From NCBI GenBank assembly GCA_946060825.1, contig CAMGPO010000060.1:1-7218 (forward strand): a DNA stretch of 7,218 nt, read 5' to 3'. A model generated the notes under the pieces. It did no database searches, was not told the DNA's origin, and worked only from the letters and a program-made list of their open reading frames with translations. This DNA is from an uncultured Clostridia bacterium (GTDB lineage: Bacteria > Bacillota > Clostridia > Oscillospirales > Oscillospiraceae). Every line of letters starts with the position of its first letter. Position 1 is the first letter of the stretch. Below, one piece after another: positions 6,641 to 7,218 of this stretch. Position numbers and translations under genes: made by a program.

Positions 6641-7218
6641 CAAAGGCGGCGTCCCCATCCCTGGCTGACGCCGCCCTACTGCAATGTGGTCAAGAAAAGT
6701 CAGCACCGTTGTCCGATCCAGCGTTTCCAGTGAGAGAACTCCGGCAGCTTCTGCTGCCTGGTCTTTGGGTGGCGTTTTTCTGCGCGCATCCAGTCTTTGC
6801 CGGCACGCCGCCAGTTGTTTCTCTGCCTCCGATTTCTCGGCACGAAGGGCAGAGAAAAGCTCCTGAAATTCCGTCTCATCAAGAATTCCTCCGCACCGGT
6901 CCGCATAGAGGCGGCGGAACTGCCGCTGCAGGAAAGCCAGATGCTTCTCCGCCTCCCGGAGGACTGACTGTTCCGGCTCAGGCCGCGGCAAGGCGATCTG
7001 GGTTTGGACAGCGTTCAGCAGGCTTTCCCGGTCGGTGAGCAACACCGTCAATTCCCGGAGCCGGTTTCTGACCACTTCCTCCAGAAGCTGAACAGAGACA
7101 AAGGCACCCGGGCAGGCGTTCCGGGACAGACGGCGGCGTGGACACTGCAGATAGGTGCGGCCGTGGCTTTTCGTGCTCCGCATAAGTGCGCCGCAGGCAG
7201 CACAGCGCACTTTTCCGG
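6620..7218 (-). CDS. Large serine recombinase, C-terminal part (runs off the right edge)
   Basis: The minus-strand frame is open to the right edge and shows the last 199 or so residues of a large serine recombinase. It opens with a recombinase zinc ribbon: VRCAACG (7190-7210), then TYLQCP and the cysteine in RNACPGAF, giving a C-x2-C...C...C pattern. There follows a long charged helical stretch rich in Glu, Arg, Leu and Gln (EAEKHLAFLQRQFRRLYADR and the EKSEAEKQLAACRQRL region), typical of the coiled-coil motif in this family, then a conserved-type end, FLDHIAVGRR...MIFWTF. The catalytic serine domain and the start lie beyond the window. Such proteins integrate and excise phages, skin elements and Tn4451-like elements by site-specific recombination. 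Its stop abuts the broken cotJC, placing it at the extreme end of the element. Confidence 0.85.
   Translation of the reverse strand, partial: GKVRCAACGALMRSTKSHGRTYLQCPRRRLSRNACPGAFVSVQLLEEVVRNRLRELTVLLTDRESLLNAVQTQIALPRPEPEQSVLREAEKHLAFLQRQFRRLYADRCGGILDETEFQELFSALRAEKSEAEKQLAACRQRLDARRKTPPKDQAAEAAGVLSLETLDRTTVLTFLDHIAVGRRQPGMGTPPLMIFWTF

Noticed and set aside
6496..7038. Plus-strand open frame of 180 codons
   Set aside because: It runs antisense across both the cotJC fragment and the recombinase, whose minus-strand products are recognisable.
1..7218. CRISPR array, tRNA or rRNA genes, riboswitch
   Set aside because: No regularly spaced repeats and no recognisable structural RNA were seen. 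The leader between about 229 and 277 is too short for a typical riboswitch.

Overview
The window looks like a piece of a chromosome from an anaerobic, endospore-forming Clostridia. The coding DNA is moderately GC-rich, which suggests an Oscillospiraceae/Ruminococcaceae-type gut Firmicute, but this is inference from gene content and protein flavour, not from a marker gene. Support comes from a Re-type citrate synthase (typical of strict anaerobes), an Aquifex-type aconitase, strong AGGAGG-like ribosome binding sites, and the tail of a spore-coat cotJC gene.

Layout. Positions 1-66 hold the end of an upstream unit, with a Rho-independent terminator at 37-66. Positions 67-277 are a regulatory region with a consensus TTGACA-16 bp-TATAAT promoter (195-222), dyads over the predicted transcription start, and a further inverted repeat at 118-136. 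Positions 278-6322 are a tightly packed five-gene plus-strand operon: Re-citrate synthase, a GntR/FCD regulator, aconitase, isocitrate dehydrogenase, and a D-2-hydroxyacid dehydrogenase. Gaps are at most 14 bp, with two overlaps (8 bp and ATGA). A hairpin terminator (6346-6384) closes the operon.

How the operon works. Acetyl-CoA + oxaloacetate -> citrate -> isocitrate -> 2-oxoglutarate is the oxidative arm of an incomplete TCA cycle, which supplies 2-oxoglutarate for glutamate synthesis. The FCD regulator encoded inside the operon probably senses a carboxylate of the pathway and acts back on the promoter. The last gene could be a serine-pathway phosphoglycerate dehydrogenase or could reduce the 2-oxo acid product (for example to 2-hydroxyglutarate); the sequence alone does not decide.

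Positions 6385-7218 are different. On the minus strand lies only the C-terminal third of the spore-coat manganese-catalase-like protein CotJC (6391 to about 6609). Directly against its broken end is the C-terminal part of a large serine recombinase, also on the minus strand (6620 to beyond the right edge). This is the arrangement expected at one end of an integrative element inserted in cotJC, possibly a skin-like element removed during sporulation. It is the most noteworthy observation in the window.
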